The notes: generated from the sequence alone by a model not told the origin. 64,000 nt of DNA from JBDHWG01 sp046328525 (GCA_046328525.1 JAXLWK010000009.1:1-64000); one strand, 5' to 3'. Positions 16,401 to 24,979 are shown, counted from the stretch's first letter. Made by a program: numbers and translations.

Positions 16401-16808
16401 GCCGAGCAGCCGCCGCGTCAGCCAGTAGATCGGGATGAGCAGAAGCCAGTTGAACAGGGCGGGCGCGAGGCGCATGCGAAAGAGGAGCGCCGCCAGGCCG
16501 GCCAGCGCCGGGGCGTCGGCCGCCGACGGCGCGCTGGCATTCTCGGTCGCCTTGCACGTCGCCAGGACATCCGGCGCGGCGCCCGGCGGCGCGGCCAGCG
16601 TCCCCAGCCACATCGTTATGACGCCGGGATGCCCGGTCAGGAATGTATCGCGTGGATGGGCGGAAGCCAGCGCCTGCCCGAAGGACAGCGAGCGACACAC
16701 CCAGCGCAGCTCGTCGGCGGCCACGAACACGTCCAGGTGACTCACCCGCGCCACGAGCGCCGCCACCAGGATCACGGCGGCCAGCCAGTCCAGCCAGCGC
16801 CCTTTCAC
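13494..16808 (-). CDS. Large GT-C type membrane glycosyltransferase with C-terminal beta modules and an in-frame repeat
   Basis: 1104 residues from GTG 16808, which overlaps the upstream stop by four bases (GTGA). VSHLDVFVAADELRWVCRSL after the first span carries the acidic catalytic motif, followed by a DTFLTGHPG loop. About 12 spans reach residue 460; the rest is extracytoplasmic with at least two beta modules (LGYDVAQ, VTLYWRADS, AGEVVADPY, GRYRLAVGWYDAAGTRLP at the end). Between the third and fourth span pairs lies a polar insert containing QRRRDAKERD. The DNA for it (16159-16233) is an inverted repeat of the same family as an intergenic copy at 48459-48529. Substrate unknown. Confidence 0.8.
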   Translation of the reverse strand: MKGRWLDWLAAVILVAALVARVSHLDVFVAADELRWVCRSLSFGQALASAHPRDTFLTGHPGVITMWLGTLAAPPGAAPDVLATCKATENASAPSAADAPALAGLAALLFRMRLAPALFNWLLLIPIYWLTRRLLGPLAAVFGLALLAFDPFVMAHSRVFHLDATLSSLLLLSALTLLSAGLALSEGSRSIETQRRRDAKERDQSPILPLRLSAFALPSSWARGIALGWEWLVAAGALAGAALVQKVAAVFLWPWAALMLVYLGWRDGRLRGVVRAALLFALGGLIAVLLLWPSAWSNPIGTVRGVADKAAVEGGNPHAGGNVFDEEVVDDPGLLMYVVAYGLRASPWTLLGLALAAVGVGAAVYRARRALRRFVITPPPFVYAVVGLASYALIFAALISFSPKKFDRYILPIFPPLDLVAGAGLAAAVTWLGARASLRMARWLPAAAVAVVLVTEAALAVSHAPYYLTYYNPILGGSQAAVRWLLVGWGEGYDQAAAYLNSLPNAKDLQVAARGVSQFAPLFVGETRSAPGFRPYQTDYVVLYLNEVQRQRNQSLVNRYYNNPDERPLHVVSIDGIDYAWVYTNTTATAPLAYITQNARPGDGFVVNGASLAARSTPLGMPVADVFGHFQAPDVAGALAALPLVGRLWYLRYPEGDPGAALDVLREAAILESGPKKFPDVEVWRFRPAPAASRPASGRLGPLTVVAWGTGDAALRPGGPEGVSLAWRVEGPLAEPLIAAVDILDPEGGVVATAERPLRDSALRQATAWAVGADTTMLMPLTLPAATPPGDYSVRVRLKKAGSGEAVGPLDGVMLGQVSVGRSGAPAKVEAPTRLDVDLAPVGLRLLGHGFEGNRVARPGDSLDAPLWWQAIGPVKAAQVVLTVRDAGGKVTHTAQGLLPTPLAPEAWQVGDVLGGVRRAKAPGDAARGPATVELQVVDEAGQALLPSPIVLGRVWVDGPVGLSQPPQPPQTTVNASVGDVAHLLGYDVAQAKPGAPLDVTLYWRADSPAPTDYSVFVHLLAPDGSILSQVDRPPGLGRYPTSAWQAGEVVADPYTLSVPAGAAPGRYRLAVGWYDAAGTRLPVLDAAGAPQPDNRLLLDVDIQ
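16159..16233. repeat. CGCAAAGGCGC inverted repeat inside a coding sequence
   Basis: Arms 16159-16185 and 16207-16233 are largely complementary (AACGCAAAGGCGC... with ...GCGCCTTTGCGTT). The same family occurs between genes at 48459-48529. Here it is read through in frame as part of a glycosyltransferase. Confidence 0.75.
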
Positions 16809-19486
16809 GGCTTCACCGTAATGCTGCCGAGGACGGCGTGGTCGCCGTCGGTGTCTGCGCCCTGCGCCGGCAGACGCTGCATCGTCTGGGTATCGTACAG
16901 GCCGACGCGCAGCGGGTAGTTCCCCGGCGGCGTCGCCGCATCAATCGTCACGCTGCGGGACTCGATAATTGTCTCGCCCGGCTGCCAACCTGATGTCGGG
17001 CGGGCGCCGGCGGCGGGCCAGCCATCGCTCTGACCGCGCAGCGCATCGTCTTCGACATGCGCAAAGACGCTCAGGTCGGCGTCGAGCCGAGCCGTCGGCT
17101 GCCAGAACAGCGTCACGCCCACCGGCTCGCCGGCCTTGACCGTCGGGGAGGTCAGCTCGTAGCCAAGCAGCCGCACGGAGCCGAGCATGGCATCCGTCCG
17201 CACGGCCGGCGGCGCTTCTTCGAGGGCCTGGCCGACGGGGAACGTCGGGCCGAGGCGCGGGTCGAAGCGCGCGGCATCGACGAGGGTGTACTGGCGCGGG
17301 GCGGCGACGGGGTCGCGGCTGTAGATGCGCAGCTTCGGCTCGCCCCCGGCCGTGACCTGGGCCAGGAGATGGTAGTCTTTCTCGATGCGGTCGAGGGGGA
17401 TCTTCACCGGGTCCTGCACGTCCTGGCCGACGATGTAGTAGCGTGGGTTGGCGGGCGAGCGCACCGCGCCGCGCGTGTACCAGCCCGTCACGAGCGGCTC
17501 CTCGTTGCTGTCGTAGTCGCCCTGGAGCGTGCCATCGGCGAAGAGCGCGCCGATGACGCTCCAGCCCGCCTGATAGGGGAAACCGAAGTAGCCGCCGCGC
17601 GGCGGGTCGTCGCCGTAGACGGCCGGGTACAGCGGGCTGCGCGCTGACGGGTAGACGCGCTTGTACTCCGGGCTGTGGCTCACGAACGCCATCCAAATGT
17701 AGCCGCCGAGCAGCAGGACCAGCACGCCCCCGGCTGCGGCCAGGGCATAGCCCGTGACGCGCCCGCCCCGCGCCGCGACAAAGCCAACCAGCGCCGCCAC
17801 GCCCAGACCCACCAGCAGCGCCGCGCCCGGCATCATCGTGTAGAAGTGGGTGTGCGGCTTCTGGGTCAGGAAGCTCGCCACCAGGAACGGCCCTAGGAAC
17901 CACAGCAGCGTAGCCTTCACGTCGTCGTCCAGGCGCGGGGCCAGCACCCACAGCAGCAGCGGCAGCAGCAGGAACAGCGAGAGGTTGTATTTGCCGAGGT
18001 GGATCGCCTCAGGCGCAACGGCGACGATTGCCAGCGCCAGCGGCGGCCAGATCAAGGCCAGCCACCGCCCGCGCCGAAAGCCGCGCCAGCCGAGCCAGGC
18101 GAACACGACCACGAGCGCCACGGCGAGGAGGGCGATGTACCACGTCGAGTTGTAGAACGTCGCGCGCAGGAAGTAGTCGGCGAGCTTGTTGTACAGCGGC
18201 CCCCCGCCGTCCGCCGCGTTCCCGACGCCGACGCGGCGGTTGAGGATGTAGGCGACGGTCTCGCGGAAGTGGGGGTGCAAGGCGAAAGGCAGGTAGAAGA
18301 ACGCCGCGATGGCCGCGAATACCGCCGTCGGGACGACCAGCCCACGCAGGCCGCCGCGCCGCCACAGCAGATACGCCACCGGCGGAATGGCAAACACGGC
18401 CTCGTAGTGGCCGAGGGAGCCGGCCGCGACCAGTGCCCCCGCGACGACCGCCCAACGCCGCCCGCCGCCCTGGTAGGAACGCCACGCCGCCCAGACCGCG
18501 ACAATCGAGGTCAGGGCGACGATGCTCTGGTACTGCACGATGCGGGCGAACGCCACAAAGTAGCCATCCAGCGCGAGCACGAACGCGGCGACAACGGCAG
18601 CGATGACTGGCAAGGATTCCGGCGCGTGCTCTGTGGCGAGTCCACGCTCACCCAGGTCGTCCAAACCTGCTAACGACGAGCCGTCATTGCGAGCGGAGCG
18701 AAGCAATCCCTCGCCGGGAGATTGCTTCGCTGACGCTCGCAATGACACGGGAGGGCTTGCAGAAAACAGCCGCCAGGCCAGCGCGCCGATGGCGAGGACG
18801 GCGGCCGCGTTCATGAGGGCGAAGGGTAGCCGCGCCGAGGTCTCGTCAATGCCGTCGGCGGCAGCCCACATCAGCGCCGGCATCAGCACCTCGCCCGGCG
18901 CTTTCTTGTGGAAGAACAGAATCTCGCTCCGCCCCTGCCCTAGCCCCGCCGCCATGAGCATGGCGCGCGCCTCGTCGCCCTGGAACTCCGAGTAGCCCAG
19001 GAACGTCAGGCGAAAGGCCAGGGCCAGCGCCACGGGGACGGCCAGCCACCACAGCGCGGGTACATGAATGCTGATAGGTCGCGCGGGGGCGTGACCGAAC
19101 GCCAGCCACGCCGCCAGGGCGACGATCGCGCCGTCAAAGGCCAGTAGCACGGGGGCGCGAGTCATCGGTGTCGGAAGATAGGCGACGGCGAGGCCCAGGA
19201 GGAGCGCGCCGGCGACGGCGACAGCCGCGTCGAACGCGATGCGCTCGGCCCATGTGACGCGCCCGGCGACCAAAAGGCGCTCGGCGACCAGAACGCCGGG
19301 CAAGGCGAACAGGACGCCGGCGGCGATCGCGCGGATCAGGAGAGGAACGGGCAGGAAGAGGACGACGTTGGCGGCGAGGGCCAGGGCCAGCGCCGCCAGG
19401 GCCAGCGTCACCCAGGGCCGCGCCGCGAGGCGTGTGGCGGGCGACGCCGCGCCGGTGGGAGCTATCGGGAGACCGGAGTCGGCCAT
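16805..19486 (-). CDS. GT-C type membrane glycosyltransferase with C-terminal beta module and an in-frame repeat
   Basis: 893 residues. Three or four spans at the N-terminus are followed by GYSEFQGDEARAMLMAAGL, the outer-loop acidic motif of GT39-like enzymes, then HKKAPGEVLMPALMW. About 14 spans in all. The extracytoplasmic C-terminus ends in the shared module (LLGYELTSPTVKAGEPVGV, LFWQPTARLD, WQPGETI, NYPLRVGLYDTQTMQRLPA). A polar insert at about residues 246-272 includes SLRASAKQSP and LLRSARND and is encoded by an inverted repeat (18683-18746) that also exists between genes at 39424-39544. It starts four bases after the GT2 stop and overlaps the following GT-C gene by four bases, so the three are one operon. 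Confidence 0.8.
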   Translation of the reverse strand: MADSGLPIAPTGAASPATRLAARPWVTLALAALALALAANVVLFLPVPLLIRAIAAGVLFALPGVLVAERLLVAGRVTWAERIAFDAAVAVAGALLLGLAVAYLPTPMTRAPVLLAFDGAIVALAAWLAFGHAPARPISIHVPALWWLAVPVALALAFRLTFLGYSEFQGDEARAMLMAAGLGQGRSEILFFHKKAPGEVLMPALMWAAADGIDETSARLPFALMNAAAVLAIGALAWRLFSASPPVSLRASAKQSPGEGLLRSARNDGSSLAGLDDLGERGLATEHAPESLPVIAAVVAAFVLALDGYFVAFARIVQYQSIVALTSIVAVWAAWRSYQGGGRRWAVVAGALVAAGSLGHYEAVFAIPPVAYLLWRRGGLRGLVVPTAVFAAIAAFFYLPFALHPHFRETVAYILNRRVGVGNAADGGGPLYNKLADYFLRATFYNSTWYIALLAVALVVVFAWLGWRGFRRGRWLALIWPPLALAIVAVAPEAIHLGKYNLSLFLLLPLLLWVLAPRLDDDVKATLLWFLGPFLVASFLTQKPHTHFYTMMPGAALLVGLGVAALVGFVAARGGRVTGYALAAAGGVLVLLLGGYIWMAFVSHSPEYKRVYPSARSPLYPAVYGDDPPRGGYFGFPYQAGWSVIGALFADGTLQGDYDSNEEPLVTGWYTRGAVRSPANPRYYIVGQDVQDPVKIPLDRIEKDYHLLAQVTAGGEPKLRIYSRDPVAAPRQYTLVDAARFDPRLGPTFPVGQALEEAPPAVRTDAMLGSVRLLGYELTSPTVKAGEPVGVTLFWQPTARLDADLSVFAHVEDDALRGQSDGWPAAGARPTSGWQPGETIIESRSVTIDAATPPGNYPLRVGLYDTQTMQRLPAQGADTDGDHAVLGSITVKP
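18683..18746. repeat. CATTGCGAGC...GCTCGCAATG inverted repeat inside a coding sequence
   Basis: GTCATTGCGAGC and GCGAAGCAATC on the left are mirrored by GATTGCTTCGC and GCTCGCAATGAC on the right. It is read in frame as ASAKQSP...LLRSARND. A longer, diverged copy lies between genes at 39424-39544. Confidence 0.75.
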
Positions 19487-19489
19487 TGG

Positions 19490-20482
19490 CTACGGCGCCG
19501 CGCCGACCGACTGGGGCGCAGCATCCACCGCGTCGTCGGCCAGGGTCTCGCGCACCGTATAGATCGCCTTGTCTTGCGCCTCGTAGTACGTGCGCATGAT
19601 GATCTCGGCCAGCAGACCGGTGCTGATGAACTGCACGCCCAGGATGATGAGCAGGATCGCCAGCCAGAGCAGTGGCCGATCGCCGATGTTCTGGCCCATG
19701 AACAGCTTGACGAACGAGAGGTACAGGGCGATGAGGATGCCCAACCCGCCGGTGATGAGGCCTATGGTGCCAAACACGTACATCGGCCGCGTATCGTAGG
19801 TGAGCAGGAAGCGCACCGTGAGCAAGTCCAGGAAGACACGCACCGTGCGCGAGATACCGTACTTCGAGGAGCCGTACTTGCGCGCGCGGTGGTTGACGGG
19901 CATCTCCGCCACCTCGACGCCGAGTCGGTTGGCGAGGGCGGGAATGAAGCGGTGCATCTCACCGTACAAGCGCACGCCCTTGACCACGTCGCGGTGGTAG
20001 ACCTTGAGCGAGCAGCCGTAGTCGTGCAGCCGCACCCCGGTCACGTTGCCGATGAGCCGGTTCGCCATCATGGACGGCAGGCGGCGGCTGAGGAACTTGT
20101 CCTGGCGATTGACGCGCCACCCGCTCACGATGTCGTAGCCCGTCTCGGCCTTCGCCACCATCTCCGGGATGTTGTGCGGGTCGTTCTGGAGATCGGCGTC
20201 CATCGTGATGACCCACGTCCCGCGCGCCTGGGCGAAGCCGGCGGCAAAGCCCGCCGTCTGGCCGAAGTTGCGGCGGAAGCGAATCACCTTCAGCCGTGGG
20301 TCTTCCTGGTGCAGACGCTTCAGGATCGAGAAGCTCTTGTCCTTGCTCCCGTCGTCCACGACGATGATCTCATACGGCCGGCCATACGCCTCCAGGACGG
20401 AGGTTAGCTCGTCGTACATTGCCTGGACGGACTCTTCCTCGTTGTAGAGGGGGACCACGATGGACAGATAGGGATCAGCCAC
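19490..20482 (-). CDS. GT2 polyprenyl-phosphate glycosyltransferase (DPM1/ArnC-like)
   Basis: 330 residues from GTG 20482, chosen because GGTGGAG lies upstream and the sequence before it has no family likeness; the start overlaps the epimerase stop by eight bases. GT-A fold with VDDGSKD (42-48) and MDADLQNDP (94-102), a GYDIVSGWR strand and SSKYGISRTVRVFLDLLTVRFL. Two C-terminal membrane spans follow (about 236-260 and 272-298). Such enzymes transfer a sugar from a nucleotide donor to dolichyl- or undecaprenyl-phosphate on the inner membrane face. This supplies the donor the neighbouring GT-C enzymes need. The exact sugar is not readable from sequence. Confidence 0.88.
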   Translation of the reverse strand: MADPYLSIVVPLYNEEESVQAMYDELTSVLEAYGRPYEIIVVDDGSKDKSFSILKRLHQEDPRLKVIRFRRNFGQTAGFAAGFAQARGTWVITMDADLQNDPHNIPEMVAKAETGYDIVSGWRVNRQDKFLSRRLPSMMANRLIGNVTGVRLHDYGCSLKVYHRDVVKGVRLYGEMHRFIPALANRLGVEVAEMPVNHRARKYGSSKYGISRTVRVFLDLLTVRFLLTYDTRPMYVFGTIGLITGGLGILIALYLSFVKLFMGQNIGDRPLLWLAILLIILGVQFISTGLLAEIIMRTYYEAQDKAIYTVRETLADDAVDAAPQSVGAAP

Positions 20483-21398
20483 GTTGCCACTCCACCTGGG
20501 CGCGCAGCCCGTTCTCGATGTCAACCGTCGGCTGCCAGCCCAGGACCCGCTGCGCCTTCGACGTGTCGGCCAGGGCGTGGCGCTGGCCGCCGGGCCGCGG
20601 CGGGCCGGAGATGCGCTGCAACGGCCGACCGGCGATTCCCTCGACCAGGGCAATCGTCCGGTTCCAGCTGATGTTGCTCCCGCCGCCGATGTTGAACGCT
20701 TCACCCGTCGGGCCGTGGGCCAGGGCGAGCAGGTTCGCGGCGACGGCATCCGAGATGTACGTGTTGCCGCGCGTCTGCTCGCCGTCGCCGAAGATCGTCA
20801 TCGGCCTGCCGTGCAGCACGGCATCAATCAGGATATAAATGCCCATGTCGGGGCGCTGGCGCGGCCCATACACCGAGAAGTAGCGCAGCATCGTGAACGG
20901 GACGCCGAACGTCTCCCCGTAGCTCCGCACCAGGTTCTCGGCGGCCAGCTTGGTGACACCATACGGCGACACCGGGTTGAGCGGGCGCGTCTCGTCGCCC
21001 GTCGCCTCGCGCCCATACACCGACGAGGTCGAGGCGTGGACGAAGTGACCCACCCGCGCGCCCCTGGCCGCCTCGAGCAGCCGCTGGGTCGCCAGCAGGT
21101 TGCACGTCATGTACGACTCGAACTCGGTCCAGCTCCGCAGCAAGCCGGCCATCGCCGCCTGGTGAAAGACGACGTCAACGCCGTCCACCAGCCGCGACAG
21201 GTCCGCCGTGCGCAGGTCGGCTTCCTCGAACGTGAAGCCCGGCGTCGCCCGCAGGTGGGCCAGGTTGGCCTCCTTGACGGGACGAGGGTAGTAGTCCGTA
21301 AAACAATCCACCCCGACGACGGTGTGCCCCTCGGCGGCCAGCGCTTCGGCCAGGTGGCTGCCGATGAAGCCGGCCGCGCCTGTCACAAGACAACGCAT
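20475..21398 (-). CDS. NAD-dependent sugar-nucleotide epimerase/dehydratase (extended SDR)
   Basis: 307 residues. Rossmann motif GAAGFIGSH (7-15), catalytic STSSVYG (123-129) with Tyr146 and Lys150 in YGVTK, then RYFSVYGPRQRPDMGIY and a C-terminal LGWQPTVDIENGL substrate segment. It resembles UDP-glucose/UDP-glucuronate 4-epimerase-type enzymes. The product cannot be fixed from motifs. Located two bases after the AglD-like gene stop and overlapping the GT2 gene, so it probably supplies the sugar that GT2 loads on the lipid carrier. Confidence 0.88.
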   Translation of the reverse strand: MRCLVTGAAGFIGSHLAEALAAEGHTVVGVDCFTDYYPRPVKEANLAHLRATPGFTFEEADLRTADLSRLVDGVDVVFHQAAMAGLLRSWTEFESYMTCNLLATQRLLEAARGARVGHFVHASTSSVYGREATGDETRPLNPVSPYGVTKLAAENLVRSYGETFGVPFTMLRYFSVYGPRQRPDMGIYILIDAVLHGRPMTIFGDGEQTRGNTYISDAVAANLLALAHGPTGEAFNIGGGSNISWNRTIALVEGIAGRPLQRISGPPRPGGQRHALADTSKAQRVLGWQPTVDIENGLRAQVEWQRG

Positions 21399-21399
21399 G

Positions 21400-22392
21400 C
21401 TACACCTGCTTCGTCGTCGGCCCGTCGGCCGCGGCCGCGTCTTCCCGCGCGCCTCGGATGCCCGACATCAGGTACAGGACGCCACCCACCGCGCCGGTGA
21501 GCAGGTTGACGGCGTAGAACGCCAGCGACAGGGCGAGCGCCTGGTCCGACGGCACCCCGACGCTCGTGAACAACAGGACGTAGGCCGTCTCTCGCGCGCC
21601 GAGACCGCCCCACGAGATAGGCAGGGAGAGCACGAAGGAGACAATCGGCACGAACAGGAGGTAGTACACGAAGGGCAGGTTGATGTGGAGCGCGAGGCCC
21701 AGGCAGTAGTTCACCACGACGAGCTGGAGGTTGAACACGAAGGACACGGCCAGCGCGCGGTAGAGCGCCGGCCCGCGGTACGACTTGAACGACTCGGCGA
21801 AGCGGCGGATACCGGGCTTCTCCAGCCAGCGCGTCAGGAACGGGATCACGGCGAGCCAGCGCCGCAGGTAGTCCACCGACAGCAGCGCGATGGTTGCGAT
21901 CAGCGTTCCGGCGGAAATGACGACAATCGCCAGGGCCACGGAGGGTTGGATGATGCCCGGCCACACGGCCCAGGCGATAATCAGCGTGATCAGCGCCTGC
22001 GCCATGAGCGTGACGAGGCCGGCGGCGCGGTCCATCAGCACTGAGCTTGTCGCGTTCGCCGCGCCGCGCCCGTCCTTGCTCAGCTCGTAGATGCGCACCA
22101 CGTCGCCGCCGACGCCAGACGGGAGCATGACGTTGAAGAACATCCCGACGAAGTAGAGGTTCGTCAGCAGCCCCAGACCGACGTTCAGGTCGAGGGCGCG
22201 TAGCAGCCCCTGCCAGCGCCACGCCCGCAGCCAGACGCCCATGAAATACAGGGCCACGGCCAGGGCGAACCAGAACGGGTCCATGTGCAGCAGATGGTCC
22301 AGCGTCTGCTGCGCGCCGACGCGCCAGAGCAAGACGGCCAGCAGCCCCAGGCTGATGACAATTTTAGCCCAGTCAATCAGGCGTTTCCGCAT
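21400..22392 (-). CDS. AglD/lysylphosphatidylglycerol-synthase-type integral membrane protein
   Basis: 330 residues and about eight membrane spans. The conserved pattern of this family (UPF0104, LPG synthase transmembrane domain) is visible: YFMGVWLRAWRWQGLL, FFNVMLPSGVGGDVVRIYEL, VLMDRAAGL, PISWGGLGARE. Archaeal AglD and bacterial relatives lie in glycosylation and lipid-modification loci and are thought to move or use lipid-linked sugars. First gene of the tight run epimerase-GT2-GT-C-GT-C-GT-C. Upstream is a repeat-filled gap (22393-22657). Confidence 0.85.
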   Translation of the reverse strand: MRKRLIDWAKIVISLGLLAVLLWRVGAQQTLDHLLHMDPFWFALAVALYFMGVWLRAWRWQGLLRALDLNVGLGLLTNLYFVGMFFNVMLPSGVGGDVVRIYELSKDGRGAANATSSVLMDRAAGLVTLMAQALITLIIAWAVWPGIIQPSVALAIVVISAGTLIATIALLSVDYLRRWLAVIPFLTRWLEKPGIRRFAESFKSYRGPALYRALAVSFVFNLQLVVVNYCLGLALHINLPFVYYLLFVPIVSFVLSLPISWGGLGARETAYVLLFTSVGVPSDQALALSLAFYAVNLLTGAVGGVLYLMSGIRGAREDAAAADGPTTKQV

Positions 22393-22523
22393 CAGTGATA
22401 CCTACGTGTAGGCCAGAAAAAGCCCGCCCGTCCGTCGCCTGGCGGCCTGACGGTGTGCGGCGGGAAGCAAGGCAAAATTATACTCCGCCTCCAAACGTTC
22501 GCAAAGTTACGCGCATCCCCGGC

Positions 22524-22616
22524 TGGCTCCCTCTCCCTATGGGAGAGGGTTGGGGTGAGGGTCATAATCCCATCGGAGGCGCAAAGACCCTCGCCTACCC
22601 TCTCCCTGTGGGAGAG
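22524..22616. repeat. CCCTCTCCC...GGGAGAGGG palindromic repeat, two tandem hairpins
   Basis: CCCTCTCCCTATGGGAGAGGG (about 22529-22549) and CCCTCTCCCTGTGGGAGAGG (about 22598-22617) lie some 50 bases apart in the gap between two minus-strand genes. The family recurs at 31042-31101, 33131-33178 and 51007-51101. Confidence 0.75.
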
Positions 22617-22657
22617 GAACCTGCTCTGCCTACCTCCAAACGATCCCAAAAGAGGGG

Positions 22658-24538
22658 CTACGGGTGAGGGGCGGGTGTCGCCAGGCGCACCTGGTCGCCT
22701 TCGACGCGCTGCCCGTCCACCGTCACCGGCAGCCGCGCCCCGCTTGCCAGGTCGTACATGCCCACCTGGAGCCACAGCTCGGCCGGCGCATCGGCCGGTA
22801 CGGTGATGGAGCGCTTGTCCACGACGATCTGCCCGGCGTCCCACGTGGACGCGGGCGATACGCCGCCCTCCGGCTGCCCGTCGCTCTGGCCGTAGCCCTT
22901 GCCGGCAGCATCAATCAGGTGGGCAAACACGGTGTAGTCCACGCTCTGCGGCTCGACGGCCCGCCAGTAGAGCGTTATGTTGACCTTCTTGCCGTCCGAG
23001 TCCAGGTCATAGCCCATCAACTCGGCAACGTCGCCCAATCGGGCGCTGGCGTGGTGCTGGAGCTCAGACGGGTCGAAGCGGCGGTACAGGACGCGGTCTT
23101 TCTCGCGGATAGCCGGCATGTAGTGCGCCTTCACCCACGCCATGTAGCCGTTGAGGCGGTCCAGCCGCCCGTTCCACAGCACAATCGCGGGCGGGTCATA
23201 CTTCGCAACCGTCGCGATGGCTTCCTCGCTCGTGAGCTGCCCCGTCTCGATGCGCTTCGAGCTTTGCGCCGCCAGCCAGGGAATCTGCGTCCGCCCGGAG
23301 CGGAAGGCGATCATCGGGGGGTCGGCGGCGATGATGTCCCCCGGCGCGGTGTGAGTCTTGACCCACTCGACCGCCTCCATCAGCGAGCGGTAGGGGCCGG
23401 GGTCCACAAGCTCGCCCAGGTCCGACGCCTGGCCCGGCGCGCGCACCGCTACCAGCGCCAGGGCCGTCAGGGCCACGGCGACTGACACGGCGCCGGCGCG
23501 GCGCGGCCCGCGCAGGATGTCCCACACACCCGCCACACCGACGCCGGCCAGGGCCACGAGGGGGAAGAGGAACAGCAGGAAGTGGTGCTTGGCGAACAGG
23601 GGGCGCTGATTGACGAGCACGAACGCGGTGAGCGCCAGCCAGCCGAGCATGACCGCGCCGGCGTAGCTGCGGCGGCGAATCAGCGCCCACGCGCCGACCA
23701 CCGCCAGCGCCGTGATCCCCAGGTTCTCGACGGTCATGTACTCCCAGAGCCACTGGGCGTACTCCGGCGCCCGGTTCGGCCACACGTCGCGCGCCGCGAC
23801 GGGTGTCGAAAGCGCCTGGGCGACGAAGCCGCGCACGTCGAAGAAGACGAGGAAAGGCAGCCAGATGAGCACGAGGCTGGCGGCCAGCGCCGCGACGCCC
23901 CGGATCGCGTCCCGCCAACGGTTGGGCGCGCCCCACACGGCCGGCAGCGCGAAGGCGACCAGGGGCACGCCGTACAGCGCGGCGGTCAGCTTGAGCCAGA
24001 GCGCCCAGCCCAGCACCAGGCCGGCCAGGAACAGCCAGCGCAGCCTGGCCGTGTTGCCATAGACCACCGCCAGGGCCACGGCCAGCGTCGCCATGCTCGT
24101 CGCCGGAATATCCCGCACGACGGAGCGCGCCAGCCAGAAAAAGTTGGGCGCGAGGAGCATGAGCAGTGGGGCGGCGACGGCGGCGAGACCGGGACTGAGC
24201 CAACGGGGCGCGGACTGTGCATCAGACGGGGGCTTCCGCGAGAGGCGATGGCGCTCCGCCGCCACGCAGAGACCGGCCGCGAGGACGGCCAGCGCCGCCA
24301 GCCCGACGAGCGCGTATAGCAGCACCACCAGCCGCCCGCTCTCCACGCTCTCGCCGAAGACGCGGAAGCCGGCCAGCAGCGACAGCGGCACGCCGGGCGG
24401 CTGGTCCATCCAGATGTCGCTGTACAGGCGATAGCCGCGGCCCATGAGCTGCGCCTGGACGAGCTGGATGCCCTCGTCGGCGTCCCACTGGGTCGCGGAC
24501 AGCCAGCGCGAGTAGACGACCCCCGCCAGGAGGATCAC
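22658..24538 (-). CDS. GT-C type membrane glycosyltransferase with C-terminal beta module
   Basis: At least 626 residues. LSATQWDADEGIQLVQAQLM carries the acidic outer-loop motif and DIWMDQPPGVPLSLLAGF follows. About ten spans reach residue 370, then a soluble region and the shared C-terminal module (LMGYDLDSDGKKVNITLYWR, WDAGQIVVDKRS, LQVGMYDLASGARLP). The start is doubtful: GTG 24538 falls in the middle of the first membrane span. The frame stays open upstream to 24649, with a plausible cytosolic start and complete span, but has no ATG, GTG or TTG there (only CTG 24628). A non-standard start or a sequence error near 24550-24650 would explain this. The run continues downstream across the repeat gap. 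Confidence 0.78.
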   Translation of the reverse strand: MILLAGVVYSRWLSATQWDADEGIQLVQAQLMGRGYRLYSDIWMDQPPGVPLSLLAGFRVFGESVESGRLVVLLYALVGLAALAVLAAGLCVAAERHRLSRKPPSDAQSAPRWLSPGLAAVAAPLLMLLAPNFFWLARSVVRDIPATSMATLAVALAVVYGNTARLRWLFLAGLVLGWALWLKLTAALYGVPLVAFALPAVWGAPNRWRDAIRGVAALAASLVLIWLPFLVFFDVRGFVAQALSTPVAARDVWPNRAPEYAQWLWEYMTVENLGITALAVVGAWALIRRRSYAGAVMLGWLALTAFVLVNQRPLFAKHHFLLFLFPLVALAGVGVAGVWDILRGPRRAGAVSVAVALTALALVAVRAPGQASDLGELVDPGPYRSLMEAVEWVKTHTAPGDIIAADPPMIAFRSGRTQIPWLAAQSSKRIETGQLTSEEAIATVAKYDPPAIVLWNGRLDRLNGYMAWVKAHYMPAIREKDRVLYRRFDPSELQHHASARLGDVAELMGYDLDSDGKKVNITLYWRAVEPQSVDYTVFAHLIDAAGKGYGQSDGQPEGGVSPASTWDAGQIVVDKRSITVPADAPAELWLQVGMYDLASGARLPVTVDGQRVEGDQVRLATPAPHP

Positions 24539-24741
24539 GAGCGCGACAGCGACGACAGCGGCAAACGTCCCGCTCCGCCAGCGCGGGAGCGGCCTATCAA
24601 GTTCTCCGGTGCGTACCTCGGTGACCAGTTTTCTGACTACCCCTTCCCCTCAGTGTCCTCTGTGCCTCTGTGGCATCTCCTCGTTTCCTGCGCCTCATAT
24701 GGTACGCGAGGCGAGCGAAATTCGCCAATCAGAGCGTGATT

Positions 24742-24770
24742 TTGACTCCGCCCCGCGACGACCCTACAAT
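24742..24770 (+). promoter_or_regulatory. Promoter of the YfhO / GT-C operon
   Basis: TTGACT (24742-24747), 17 bases, TACAAT (24765-24770). Predicted start near 24777, about 200 bases before GTG 24980. The -10 and spacer equal those of the promoter at 41646-41674. Confidence 0.65.
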
Positions 24771-24844
24771 AGCCTGTCCCTTATTGTGAGCCATGTCTAT
24801 GCCACCCATCGCCAGGATTTGCGCAGTCGAGCAGAGCGTTGGAT

Positions 24845-24936
24845 CACGAACGGCGCGAAACGGACGCAAAAGGCACGAAAAACGGCCGTGGGGCGTGTCC
24901 CTTTCGCGTTGTTCGTGGCCTTTCGTGTCCTTCGTG
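24845..24936. repeat. Degenerate CACGAAA / TTTCGTG inverted repeat in the YfhO leader
   Basis: Left CACGAACGGCGCGAAA...GGCACGAAA is mirrored by TTTCGCG...TTCGTGGCCTTTCGTG...TTCGTG. It lies within the transcribed leader, between the promoter and GTG 24980. Confidence 0.5.
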
Positions 24937-24979
24937 CTCCGCGTGACCATCCACCGCGCACCATACGCGGAGCCTTCGC

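Larger units (their letters stand above)
24539..24979. other. 441-base gap between divergent glycosyltransferase-locus genes
   Basis: It holds a strong plus-strand promoter (24742-24770) for the YfhO operon and a degenerate inverted repeat (24845-24936). On its left side lies the probable true 5' end of the minus-strand GT-C gene (up to 24649). No RNA gene is recognised. Confidence 0.6.
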
